Positions 21,301-32,600 of a stretch of 64,000 bases of DNA are shown here, one piece after another (positions within the stretch are counted from its first letter, which is position 1; each line of letters starts with the position of its first letter). The translations under genes and the position numbers were made by a program. This DNA comes from Melitaea cinxia. Its lineage: Eukaryota > Arthropoda > Insecta > Lepidoptera > Nymphalidae. The notes beneath the pieces are model-generated. The model saw nothing but the letters and a program-made list of their open reading frames with translations, was not told the DNA's origin and ran no database searches. The stretch lies in the NCBI RefSeq assembly GCF_905220565.1, contig NC_059399.1:6727501-6791500 (forward strand), in the 5' to 3' direction.

Positions 21301-24300
21301 AACAACTTAAAATTGAGAAAAAAAAATAGGTATATTAAGCGGTTTTATACAAGAAAAAAAAACAAGGTACTTAAGTAGGTAATGTCTTGTTGTTCGTCTG
21401 TATCATAAGAGATTATAAAATAATCTATCTTTATAAGTATGTAATGTACAGTATGACAGTAAATATCAGTATTAATACAACTGCTGTTGCTACGTGCGCT
21501 TAGCGATTGTGTTATAAAGATAAAAAAATGTGTCAAAGATTATAAAATAAATTATAATGATTATATGGAATTTCCTATCTTGGCAATATGTACATAGTAT
21601 TTATAATAGAACATCAATAATTTCATTATTGAAATCCAAAAAAAAAACGCATTTTGTTGTCAAGTTTTGAAATATATATCTATTTCTAAATATACATATA
21701 TTTCATATATGTAATTAAATCTCATTGATGAGAAAACGTCAAAAAATTTAAATTTAAATAAAAATAAGTATTCATAAAATGTATAATGAATTTTAATTAC
21801 ATTAATTTAATGAGAAATTCGGTTTATTGCATTCGAAGGATAACTGAAAGTAAAAGTATAATCAACAGGGAAGTGGTTTACATACAAAACATGTTTAATT
21901 ATTGTTTATCAAATCTGTTAATAATAATTGTGTTTGCTTGGAAACGAAAAAAAAACCGACTTCAATAATGCATGGACCAGTAACAAAACGTAGGTAGACG
22001 AAACAATAGTCAAGTAAATACCCATTATCAAAGATTACTCAAAACAATTGTTATCAAATTTCGATCAAAAAATTAAATAGTAATATTAGACGGTACAAAA
22101 TCGGTACAACTATAGTAAAAAGTTATGAGGTATAATACAACGTATACAAGGTCGAAACAGTAGTCAAGTAAATAGGCATTAGCGATAACTCAAAAAGTAC
22201 TCGTAAGATTTTAATTAAATTTAAATGGGACCACATGATACCCTCTTCGATTAAAAAAGAATCGTCGAAATCGGTCAACCCAGCCAAAAGTTCTGCGATA
22301 TCATATTTAAAAAAATACAGTCGAGTTGAGAACCTCCTTCTTTTTTAAAAATCGGTTAAAACTTTCATATTAGTCCTCCAAACCTTTAACTACTATTATA
22401 GTATTATCTATACAAATAAATAAAATTGGTGCGTCTGTTTGTAATATTAAAATAGCCACTTGTTACTAAATGCTTATGGAAATTTATACGATACATATAC
22501 CGAAATAATTTTTTTTACAATTTTTGCCTGTCTGTCTGTTTGTTCCGGCTAATAACTGAAACGGCTGGATCGATTTTGACGGGATTTTCATTGGCAGATA
22601 GCTGATATAGTAAGGAGTAACTTAGGCTACTTTTATTTTAGAAATTTATTAATTTTATAACCCTGCAAACTGAAAAATACCTTTTTTGTTAATTTCACGC
22701 GGACGAAGTCGCGGGCACAGCTAGTAAATATATAAAGTTACAAGAATTGTTAATTTCATTGTAATTTTAAAATGATATGTTATCGATGACTTACCATTTG
22801 CAGTGTTGTGAGGTATTTCTTCCACCACAGGTACCGCCTGACTTGAGGTCCCATGGCCGCTAACATATAGTAGGTGTACATTATGATGTGAACGAATGTG
22901 TTCAAAAGGCCAAAGAACGTCGAGTGACCACCCGGAGTGAACTTGACTCCGAACCACACAGACATGGGCATCACTCCGTGGTGGATAACGTGCAAAGTTG
23001 ATACGTGATCGAATTTCTTTCTTAGTACAAAGAAGATCTGAAATAAGTCATCACACTTAAATTGTAGGTATTGATTATTTAAACTTTTTTTTATATTCTA
23101 CTGTTTATCCAGGCATTAGTATAATGTATATTAATATTCCGTTCTAGCGTGGCTGCAAAATATACTAATATAGTGGAATTTATTAAAAAAAATTTGTGAA
23201 ATTCTTTCGACATTAGAATGAGGTTTTGAGCATAGATCATACCGTCACGGCAAAATTACAAGGGTATAATCGGCTATTCATCCACGCTAAAATATAAGTA
23301 AAAGTATATGGGAAGTATAGTTAGTACATATTTGACTTAAATGTAAATAATTGTCAAGGGACAGACAATACTAATTTATTATTGTTTACAAATTTAAAGT
23401 TAATAATAATTACCTACGTCTGCAATGTTTAAAAATAATAAATCAATAAATCATAATTTTAATTTTAAACAGTAAATATAACACCATATAACTAACTTAC
23501 CGTATCGAAAAATTCTGTGAATTTTGAGAAGTAGTACCACCAACAAGCATGAACCATCTAAAATATATAAAAATATATTGTAGCTTTACGTCATAAAAAC
23601 AAATGTGTTTAGGTAAATAGCAACAATCATACACACATTAAAGCGATTTTAAGCAAGCATATTTCTAACATATTACTATTTTTAATTATCTAAAATTTTA
23701 AGCAAGACCATTTAAAGTAATGTTATGGTTCTAAATGGATGTTTTATTTTTAATATTCCATATTTCAACAATAAAAAATTAGCATATGGATGAATATATT
23801 GCGATAATAATGAAATTGGTATGGCAGTACGTGGCACGAATGTATGTATATACAACTGGATATATATAATGAGGCGAATGGAAAATTATGAAATAATTTG
23901 TATAATTTATTACCGTTCTCATGATTGTTGAAATTCACAACCATTTAAGTATAATGTCTATATATTTAAAAATTATACAAATTACATTTAATGTAAATTT
24001 TCAGTTTACGTTGTGTTAAAAACGGGTGGACAATTATAAATAGTGAGTATTAGTGTATTTTATATACAACATATTATTAAACTGGCGTCGTTCTGTTTAG
24101 GATATATAGATACATGGAGGCATGCCATAGCCGAAACAATACGTGAAAAAATTAAGCAGTAGTAAGTTAAGGTCATAACTACGCAACTTTAAAATCGAAA
24201 AATTGAAAGAAAAAAAATGTTGACGAGGCCATGGCAAAATTGGGTATACATAACCAACTTAAAAACACAGATGAATTGGTCATTGACACGACAGTAACGT

Positions 24301-27300
24301 TGTGTACGAGATAGTAATTTTATAAATAATAATGATTTAATAGTTAATTTAATTATTTTTATTTACGTGTTAGGCAAGTATGTTCGTTATTTAGATTATA
24401 ATATCGATTCTGATATCGCAGTTAAATGGAAGGGCGCCAGTTTAATAACACGTATTGATTATAAAAATAAATTAAAATTTTATCCATCCATTTTAGACAC
24501 ATCTTATCTTTTATTTTCATGTTGTTAATATTAATCGACAATTAATTACGATAATGAAGGATTAATAATTTGTCTCCAACAAATTATGATAAATATTTGA
24601 TCGGGGAGCTAGATCAGAGTACACTTCAAATCACTTAGAATGAGAGCCTCGTACGGCGAAAACGATTATCAATTTAAAATGTAATTCTTGATTTTCTTTC
24701 TTAATGTTAATGCTAAAAGTGAAGTGTCAATAAATTGTGGAGGTTGGGATTTACTAAGTTATCGTACTAAGGGAACAGAAAACACCGAAAGGGCTAACTT
24801 GGTTTAAGTACTATAGGTAATTCACCCTCATCGTTTGTGGACTTTTCGAGTGGTCGACCGGCTGACATTGAAAGTTATACCTGCCTGTGAACCAGCCACC
24901 GGCCCCGATCTGAAACAATATGCCGACACCTGGCCCTGTGTTATTCCAATATTTGCATAGCAAGGAGTGCATGCCTTCACACACGCAGAGCCTCAGTTAA
25001 TCACCATATACCGACTGCAGAAGTACGTAACACATTTTAAAGAGCAAATGCGTGTCACACGTGTAAGAACTCTTATATAAAAATTTGTAACTGATAACCG
25101 TTATCAATATCATTTTTAGGTCGTTGGACCTAACTACTTTACCTTTTTATGCGTTACATATGCGAGTATTGCATTTGCGCTTTAACGTTAGTGTATAATA
25201 ACTAAACATATACATTTCATAATTTTTGTATACCCTTATTACCCTATATTGTAGTATCTATGTACAGGTTGATATATTTCTGAAAAAAAATTCGATGTCT
25301 ATATACAATGAGGTTAGTTCCGAGCATAATTTGAGACGAACATTGCTGGACGTGTCGTCACTTACTCTATTAGCAATAGGATTGTCAGAGTAGTCCACAG
25401 GTTGGCATCGTAAGCTGTAATGATTCAGCCAGCCTCCCATCAAGCTCTGGGTACATTATATCAAATCAATTTATAGGCTACTTACTACTTTATAAATTAA
25501 CCACTATCTCACTACGTGTCTTAAATCTTTTACCAATATTATGTTAAAATAAATAGTAGGTACGAATTATTATGTTGTTTGAATTGAAATGTTAGGTTTA
25601 TTTAATCAGTAGTTGGAAAAACGGGCATAAATAATATATACTTTTTACATATATAGCTATAGTTAGAAGTTGAAACAAGTTAAAATAGTAAACCATTAAA
25701 ATAACATTAAAATCCATTTCTACATTAAGAATTATCAGAATTCGCCATGTTTAATTATGTAAATTATGGCCTTATAAACTTGATTTTTTTTATAATTAAG
25801 GCAAACATCGCCTTGGGCATAGTAAACATATTTGCATAATTATGTGTATTTATGTAGGAGGAGGCTGTTAAATTTTTAATCATTTACTGACTTCCCTTTA
25901 TGACATAACTATTATTTTATACAAAGATAAGATGACGTATTTTATTGTAACAAATAATCGTCGAGTTTATTACCTTAAAAAAACTTTTTTGATTCCAAAA
26001 ATTACTTTTACAATGATCACAAATATTTTAAGATTGCCTATGATGTACAAATACATAGATTGTATGGTGTTACAATTACATCTAATTTTATTTAGCAAAA
26101 TAAAGTTTTTTTTTTTTAAATATTTTTTATCATTAGTTAATATATTCTTAAATATCCACTTAAAAAAAAGAAAGTAAATTTTAAATACCTGAAAGAAATG
26201 CTCTTAATTAATAGTAAAGAAAAGTTACTGTAAATAAAATAAAAAAAAAATATTCTTTATAATTGACATGATTAATAATTTACTATAACTACTAAAAAAC
26301 ATGAACTGTGCTTATGTTGTTTCAAATAATGAATCAAAAGTATAAGACCTTGGCATAACACATAAAACATGACTACATAGTTAGAATAACAGGGTTAATA
26401 ACGTAAAATATGTGGCAACTTAACAGAATTTACTACTATTGACTCATTACAGCTCGTTGGTTCAGTTTGCAATGACTCTGCTGTCTGCTTCAGGGGTAGT
26501 GGGTTTGATTCCTGTCTTATTAATGTATACTATATATATATATATATAACATATATATATATATATATATATATATACTTAAAATATATCAGCTGACTAT
26601 TATCTAAAACACAGGTGTTAAGTTGCTTACCTCAAAAAGAGGACTGTGAATATTATATTAAACAGAATTATTACTATTATTATTATTATTACTAGGAAAC
26701 TTACCTCATAAAATAGCCATGCACTGAATATAACTTGTGCAAAGTTGTAAACTATTAAAACATTTTTTAATTCATAGGGTTTTCTGTTTTCCATAAAACG
26801 TGGTCCTAGAACCTGAAAAATAAATACAAAGTTTAAGCAAGAATTAATGAAAGTTTTCAATATTTATTGTTGATTTAAAAGTTAGTCTAATATTTTTTTT
26901 TAGAAAAATATACTTAATTTTTTTATATATATATTTATATTCGTAATTAAAACATACAAAATTATTGAAATGAATTACCTTGACTAGATAAACATAACTT
27001 AGACATATTAATAAAGTAGGAAATGGGGAACTCATCAGGAACCATGGATTTGTCCGAGGATCTGAAAAAATATGTCATGAATTTTTATTTTTTAAAACAA
27101 TACACGCATTACTTAAAATTAATATACATGTCCTTCATTCTTATAGGTACCAATATTTTTTAATTAAACCAATAAAAATATGACGGTAATATCATTTAAA
27201 TACAATTTCAAAATAATAAACATATATCAATCATATAATATTCTATATTATAGGATTTTATACTATTCAAGGGTGTCAAACAAACATACGGCCAATCTGA

Positions 27301-27790
27301 TTCTAAGTTGTTACAGTAGCATCGCAAGAATATTGCCGACCATGCTTTCAACCCTTCTCAGGAGCTCTAGTCACCTTACTCACCACAGGAACAGAATGTA
27401 CTGTACACTACTTGAGATCAGTATTATTTGGCTGTGATCTTCTGTAAGGATGAAGTACTTCACCAGTTGGGCTGTTCCAATTTTTGAATCAGCATATTTC
27501 TTGCTATGCTCTACCTTAATGAAAATCTAATTTCCCCAGCGAGGTTACGAGAAGCTAATACCAATATGGTTATATTTGTTTTAAATTTATCTAAAGTATG
27601 ACAGATTTGACACAAAATAAAATATAATATTTTTTTTAAATACAAAATTATTAAAAAAATGTTCTAGTGGTTATGGGAATAAATTATCACTTAAAAGGTT
27701 GACAATAATAATAATAACAATAATAAGCTCACCTCCATATTTATCCATAAAAACGTGCATATCATTAATATATTGGAGAATTAGAGCCAT
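18235..27790 (-). CDS. ELOVL-family very-long-chain fatty acid elongase, 8 coding exons
   Basis: Predicted 3-ketoacyl-CoA synthase of the ER membrane, which condenses malonyl-CoA with a fatty acyl-CoA in chain elongation. Coding exons, 5' to 3' on the minus strand: 27790-27733, 27061-26979, 26812-26705, 25446-25366, 23557-23501, 23037-22795, 20784-20632 and 18378-18235. The total is 927 nt, 308 aa; the first intron is phase 1 and all later ones phase 0, with GT-AG at every site. Family motifs in order: DPRTNPWFLMSSPFPT, KFTEFFDT (residues 122-129, KxxExxDT), the catalytic histidine box HVIHH (145-149), MYTYYM and TTLQMVQ. There are several hydrophobic segments, as expected for a multi-pass protein. 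Closest in pattern to insect ELOVL7/ELOVL1-type proteins; the exact paralogue and substrate length cannot be read from sequence. The C-terminus (VLPAGN) has no dilysine ER-retrieval motif. Introns carry SINEs, Helitrons and a GAAGTCGG repeat. Confidence 0.95.
18440..18712 (+). repeat. SINE-A, head replaced, in elongase intron 7
   Basis: Shares the middle and tail of SINE-A (GCCTCGGAGAGCACGTTAAGCC .. GATATTACAGG) but lacks the usual tRNA-like head; the first ~70 bases differ. Sense on +, antisense to the elongase. Confidence 0.65.
19281..19577 (+). mobile_element. Non-autonomous Helitron, in elongase intron 7
   Basis: A|TCTATACGAATAACG start, CGCGGACGAAGTCGCG hairpin, CACAGCTAG|T end. Same family as 22407-22724, 58593-58881 and 62531-62694. 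Confidence 0.7.
19731..20033 (+). mobile_element. Non-autonomous Helitron, second family, in elongase intron 7
   Basis: A|TCTAATATATAAAATTCTCG start, CGGCAA..TTGCCG hairpin, GTCAGCTAG|T end; 303 bp. A related copy is at 35394-35529 on the minus strand. Confidence 0.7.
20632..20784 (-). CDS. Elongase coding exon 7
   Basis: Fifty-one codons: VQFVGIMVHAFQLLFIECDYP through FFLFKDFYNQSYSKPK, the last membrane segments. The forward-strand ORF over the same bases is an antisense shadow. Confidence 0.94.
21928..22352 (+). repeat. GAAGTCGG-ended repeat, diverged, in elongase intron 6
   Basis: AATTGTGTTTGCTTGG..AACCGACTTC at one end and AAAATCGGTTAAAA at the other. It has several indels relative to the 55548 copy, so it is older. 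Confidence 0.6.
22407..22724 (+). mobile_element. Non-autonomous Helitron close to the exon 6 donor
   Basis: A|TCTATACAAATAAATAAAATTGG start, CGCGGACGAAGTCGCG hairpin, CACAGCTAG|T end. It stops 70 bp from elongase exon 6. Confidence 0.7.
22795..23037 (-). CDS. Elongase coding exon 6 with catalytic histidine box
   Basis: Eighty-one codons, including HVSTLHVIHHGVMP (HxxHH) and the MYTYYM motif. Acceptor TATTTCAG, donor GTAAGT. A Helitron ends only about 70 bp downstream of the donor in transcript direction. Confidence 0.95.
23501..23557 (-). CDS. Elongase coding exon 5 (57 nt)
   Basis: A 19-codon exon coding MVHACWWYYFSKFTEFFDT, which carries the KxxExxDT elongase signature. Acceptor ATTTTAG, donor GTAAGT. 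Found by splice logic; too short for ORF calling. Confidence 0.92.
25366..25446 (-). CDS. Elongase coding exon 4
   Basis: Codes for SLMGGWLNHYSLRCQPVDYSD and ends IANR. The RCQPVDYS stretch is typical of insect elongases. Acceptor CCCAG, donor GTAAGT. Confidence 0.92.
26526..26578. repeat. (AT)n microsatellite in elongase intron 3
   Basis: Alternating AT tract with one short interruption. Confidence 0.8.
26705..26812 (-). CDS. Elongase coding exon 3
   Basis: Codes for VLGPRFMENRKPYEL through the second membrane segment, ending AWLFYE. Acceptor TTTTTCAG, donor GTAAGT. Confidence 0.94.
26979..27061 (-). CDS. Elongase coding exon 2
   Basis: Codes for DPRTNPWFLMSSPFPT and the first membrane segment (LLICLSYVYLVK). 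Acceptor TTTTTTCAG, donor GTAATT. Confidence 0.93.
27275..27530 (-). repeat. SINE-B-type repeat, diverged, in elongase intron 1
   Basis: Contains GGAGCTCTAGTCACCTTACTCACC and GCTGTGATCTTCTGTAAGG blocks shared with the 28975 copy, with several deletions. Confidence 0.6.
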
Positions 27791-27801
27791 TTTCGTGCTA
27801 T
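27733..27801 (-). CDS. Elongase coding exon 1 (with start codon)
   Basis: The exon runs from the acceptor at 27801 to the donor G|GTGAGC at 27733. The ATG at 27790-27788 lies 11 nt after a TTTTTTCAG acceptor, so the 5' UTR is itself spliced. Codes for MALILQYINDMHVFMDKYG and leaves in phase 1. Confidence 0.9.
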
Positions 27802-28399
27802 CTGAAAAAAGGTGAGGTATATAATGGAAAAAGAAGAAGTATTTTTTGTTTAAGGCGAGGATGAGATAACATCGAGGTAATGTACCTGTGTCGGAGGAGC
27901 TCTGACACAAGACGTGCGAAACATCCAACTATATCACTAATAATAGTTCATTATACACAATTTGTTTTATATAATTTTGAGAAACATATTATGTTATTTT
28001 CTTTGATAAAATGTCATCATAGGATATTATAACGTAGACTTAAACATTTTATTTATTATTTTTAACTACTTTTGCTTGCCCCTACTTGTTATTAGTCACT
28101 GACTGTTCTGTCTGTCCGGCCACTGGTTTATGAGGTTTCTGCGATAGATGGCGTAATGTAGTGACGTTGCTACAGCTTATATAGGTATACAATATTTATA
28201 TAAAATTATAAATACCTATTAAAATGTAACAATAAAACCTTGACCTCAATGACAAAATACGTTTATTAAAATATAAGGTTTGCTTTTTCATTTTTCCAGT
28301 ACTTTGTTTTGGCAAATGGTAAGTCTTATAATTAGTTTTTTTTAAGTTTATTTGTTGTTGTAACAATTTCAGTAGATGGTAAAGCAATTAAAAACTTAC

Positions 28400-28460
28400 C
28401 TAAAAATAACTGCTAACGAGGAGACGGTAGAACACTTAGTTATCTTTAGTTGAAAGATTT
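28400..28460 (-). other. Candidate 5' UTR exon of the elongase
   Basis: On the minus strand this 61-nt block lies between a pyrimidine-rich acceptor (TTTTTCAG) and a strong donor (AG|GTAAGT). It is about 600 bp upstream of the coding exon whose own acceptor requires an upstream exon. Position and splice sites fit; there is no transcript evidence. Confidence 0.45.
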
Positions 28461-28974
28461 CTGAAAAATAAAAATATTAAATATAACAAGTATAAAAAAA
28501 AAACACTAAAAGTTCTAACTTTTTAAATAATATAAAAGTTTTTATTATTCGGTAAACTATCTAAAATTGGCAGGTAGTACTTGTGCTGCTACTTATAATT
28601 AGACAGACATAATTATACAGAGATATTAAAATAGTCACTTCGAAATTAAAATATTTTATGATATTTGAGAGGTCAGTCGGTGTTTTTTGTTTTTTGACCT
28701 TCGTGAGAAGTTTGCAAGGAAGCCGATGAACAAGTAGTTACAATAACTAAAAATTATGACAAAATGAACAATTTTTCTGGAATTGAAATTGATTGACAAA
28801 AAAGTTCTAAAAAAATTCTGCGACACCACATATTTATTTTTTATGGTAAATTCATTATAAGCTTTTTTAAGGTGAAAATAATGCATATATTGCGATCGTT
28901 TTATAGACATGATTTAAATTCTTATCCAAATAAGTACCTAAGTTATTCATCACTAGTTTTTTTCTCTTTTTTTA

Positions 28975-29260
28975 ATATAATTAGGTCGGCAAACAAGCGT
29001 ACGGCTCACCTGATTGTAAGCGATTACCGTAGCTTATAGACAGACGTCTGCAGCACCAGAAACATCGCAAGCCGACCCTATCCCCAATCCCCCCAGGAGC
29101 TTTAGTCACCTTACTCACCAATAGGAACACAAGACTGCTTGAAACCAGTATTATTTAGCTGTGATCTTCTGTAAGGTCGCGAGGTACTACCCCAGTCGGG
29201 CTGTTCCATATTTTGAGTAGGAAATTTCCTGGTTTTCTCTACGTCAGTTTAAGTACAGGT
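28975..29260 (-). repeat. SINE-B-type repeat
   Basis: Starts AGGTCGGCAAACAAGCGTACGG and ends near GGGCTGTTCCATATTTTGAG..TTTCCTGG; the minus-strand sense matches 60655-60935. Confidence 0.7.
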
Positions 29261-31774
29261 AGTATTTCTTTTTAAACAAAATTTTCATTGTCTTTACTGT
29301 ATTTCAATGAGTATTTTAGAATATCTTAGTTTTTAAAATAACTTATTGGTGATTTAATTGCATTATTATTAGCCTGTCATGTGAACTCTTACGAATGAAA
29401 AATACTTCGCCGAAAAGGCAATTTTATAAAGATAAACTTTGTCTTTACCTACTAATTATTAATAAAGGTATTAGGTAGCTTTAGGGCCTGTTTCACCTCT
29501 AATTGACTGGTAGCTAAGTCTCTGACAGATTATTAGGGTCTTATAGCTACTTCAGGTAAACTACAACTTCATAGATTTCATAACTCATTTACTATTGTTA
29601 TCTGTTTTTTATAAGAAAGAAGTATGAATATACATAAAAAAGGTGGAAAATCAGAAATAAGCATAGGATTGTAGGTACATAATTGACTGATCTTGTATCT
29701 AGACGGGTAATTTACTTGTAGTCGTTCACTATTATTATGTGATTAACTACCTAGTATTGAATATTTTGTAACCCAGATAACAAGGTCTACTTTGACTCAA
29801 AAAAAAATTAGAAAAAAGCTATATGATTTACCGATTGCAAAATGTAAAAAAATAATAAGAGTGGTAATCCCGGATTAAGTTGCTAATCAATTTTTACTTA
29901 CCTTCTAATAAAGCTAGTTATATGCGCAAGAGAGAGAAATTTAAATTATATGACTCTCATTTTGAAGGCCGGTACGATTATATTTGACGATAAGATTGAG
30001 TGTAACACGTGCTTGTTGGCAGTGTATTCGAATTTGTGACTAGACGTTCAAATCACTAAGTAATCTCAAAATCTAATAATGAAGGTCACACACCAAAACA
30101 AAAAAATTGCCCATGAGTTAGATACACTATTTATGAGTACACGCATTTATTTACATTTAATTATAAAATAAAATGTAATTATTGTAAAATTATTTGTTCG
30201 GTTTTATATACAATGTCTAGCGACTTTATAATTTAAACAATTCTTTTATTTAAAATAATTTTGCCGAATTCAATAATAAGTAGTATTGGTGTTGACAAAT
30301 CATATGGGTGTTTTATTATAGTTTTTTAGGCTTTTTACATTGACCTACTTAAATTGTGTGAATCAACTCCATTTCTTTGATGGTTAAGTTTAGACGCGAC
30401 ACATTAGTGATAAAATTGATAAATCATTGCTTGGATAAGAATTACAAAGTAAATTAAGACTTACATGTTTAATAGCCTTACATTTTTTCATTTATATGTT
30501 TCATTTGGAATTTAATGATAGGTGGTACGTGTTGCTTTTATCTTTTGTAATAAACTAAATGCTGATAATACAAAAGGGTACGTGCAATTTACGAATCAAA
30601 GCATACAAGTAACGTAGAGTCACAACGGTGTATTTAATAAGTATACACACATATAAGTAGGTGGATCATCTCTGCTGGCTATGTAGATATAAGTTTTGTA
30701 ATTTAATTTGGCATTAGATCACCGCTTGTTTGAAACGTTGATTCATATATTTCGAGTTTTAGAGTTAATACGTACTTATTTGTGATCCGATTATTGTAAT
30801 GGCTTTGCTTTATCTTAAATACACACTTATGTAAGTGTACCTAACAATAAAGATCTTTATTCAGTTATATTTCATTAGTATGAAACGTTATATCTATTCG
30901 AGATACTAGTAATTTCGTCACATCAAATAATATTACGTGCTACAGTTCATTATAGTGAATGGTCGCCTAACCATGAAGAAAAGCATTTCTTCACGTTTTG
31001 CGCGTCAGCATATGATACTATAATGTTACACATTGTTCCATTCGTTCTTGATTAGATAAATAGATAAGATTAGATATTAAAGCAATGTTTAAACAAAGCA
31101 AAATATATTTTAGTTAATTGTTATAGTGTTTAATGTTTTTACAGAGTATCACATTATAGCTCGTGATAAATATAATGTTTGTATCACTTATCTTATAATT
31201 TTAGCGGTACCTACAACAAAATCAATTACTGCATATTTTGTAAATAATGACGTAACGTGTTTCAACACCAACCCACTATCACAAAACATTGGTTGGGAAT
31301 GCAAAAAAATTACAAATATAGACCGTTCCCAAGTTGGTTGGTTTGTATTACATTTATATATATATTTATTGTTGTTAGCATAGTAATCTCTTAAGTAGGT
31401 CATTGGCTGCACGTCTAATTACGTAATATGGAACCGCGCTCGCAACTCGCGGTTAGTTGCATTAAGAACTCTTCTCACCTGCAAGAAAATATTTTCTAGA
31501 CAATAATAGTGTACATTAAACGAGTTTAATAAATTAGAATATATTACAAAGTTGTGCATAGTTGCTCTTAAACAAACGACAAAGTGTTAACGAAATATTT
31601 AAAGTAGGGCAATGGCCTCAGTAAATATACATAAATAACAGATATACAGAATACTTGCAATGCAATTTGTGTTATTATTTTGTCTACATAGGTATACGAT
31701 ACAGACGTTTCATGAATTTAATAATTCTACGTATTCAGATTCTAGACTATGATTCTTCACTATGGTGGGACCGA
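29261..31774. other. AT-rich DNA, no gene seen
   Basis: No exon or recognisable transposon. A short GC-rich patch at 31430-31460 next to TTCTTGCAG could be part of a splice site, without support. The 85-aa ORF at 31126 shows no domain. Confidence 0.45.
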
Positions 31775-32600
31775 AGATTGATTGAAGATTCGTGCCCGAC
31801 TTTGCCGAGACCTACTCATACGTTTCAGGTAAGAGGGCTCTCGGTGAGAACCCTACGTTGGACGGGATCCTACAGGTGCGCGGGATGGGACAAGAACTGC
31901 TAATGCGGAGGTGGGGGGAGGACCTGGCGGAGCAGCTGTATGGCACACGCGTAACGGCTGCCTTGCGCCTAGTCCTTGAGCGGTGGGTGCGCCGTAAGCG
32001 CAAGCCCCTCACCTTCCGTCTGACGCAAGTTCTCACCGGGCACGGTTGCTTTGGAGAATACTTGTATCTGACAGTCCAAAGGGAGCCCACGACTGGATGT
32101 CGAGATTGTGGCGCGGCGGTGGACTCGGCCCATCACACCCTCGAGGTGTGCCCTAGATGGGCGGCTCTGCGTCGCTATCTGACAACAGTCCTCGGAGGGG
32201 ACTTGTCACTGCCGAGTGTCATCACCGCGATGCGCGGCGACGCAGATCGGGGACCCTCCAATTAAAGCGGCTGTAGGCTCCCGCAGGGGTTTTGGTCGGT
32301 ATTGCACCACCAAGTGCTGAAGCCGACATACGGTCTAGGAATGCCTACCCAGGCATCCTGGATATCACCCGTAAATGGGTTCCCCTGCGATACGAAAAAA
32401 AAATATCGTGCGTTATTCTGCTATGTGGTTACGGTAGTAACGAATATAGCCACCTTCTCTCTTCCTGTGGGCGTCGTAAGAGGCGACTAAGGGATAACAC
32501 AGTTCCACTACCACCTTGGAACTTAAACACAAACTCGCATTTAGGGCGCGAACTTTGGGAGGCCTATGTCCAGCAATGGACTGCGATATGCTGAAGTGTT
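31775..32600 (+). pseudogene. R1-clade-like non-LTR retrotransposon, 5'-truncated C-terminal fragment
   Basis: An open frame of 157 codons (31792-32265) reads as the C-terminal region of an R1-like LINE: LTFRLTQVLTGHGCFGEYL, then a CCHC zinc-knuckle (C103, C106, H115, C120) and HTLEVCPRWAALRR. The RT and endonuclease domains are absent, as expected for 5' truncation; the first ATG is a chance start. After the stop come about 330 bases of 3' sequence, including a block (GGGCGTCGTAAGAGGCGACTA) and a GAGGCCTATGTCCAGCAATG tail that also occurs at 44790-45120. GC content is much higher than the flanks. Not a host gene. Confidence 0.75.

Noticed and set aside
31126..31383. 85-aa ORF
   Set aside because: AT-rich, no domain, no splice context, no codon bias visible.
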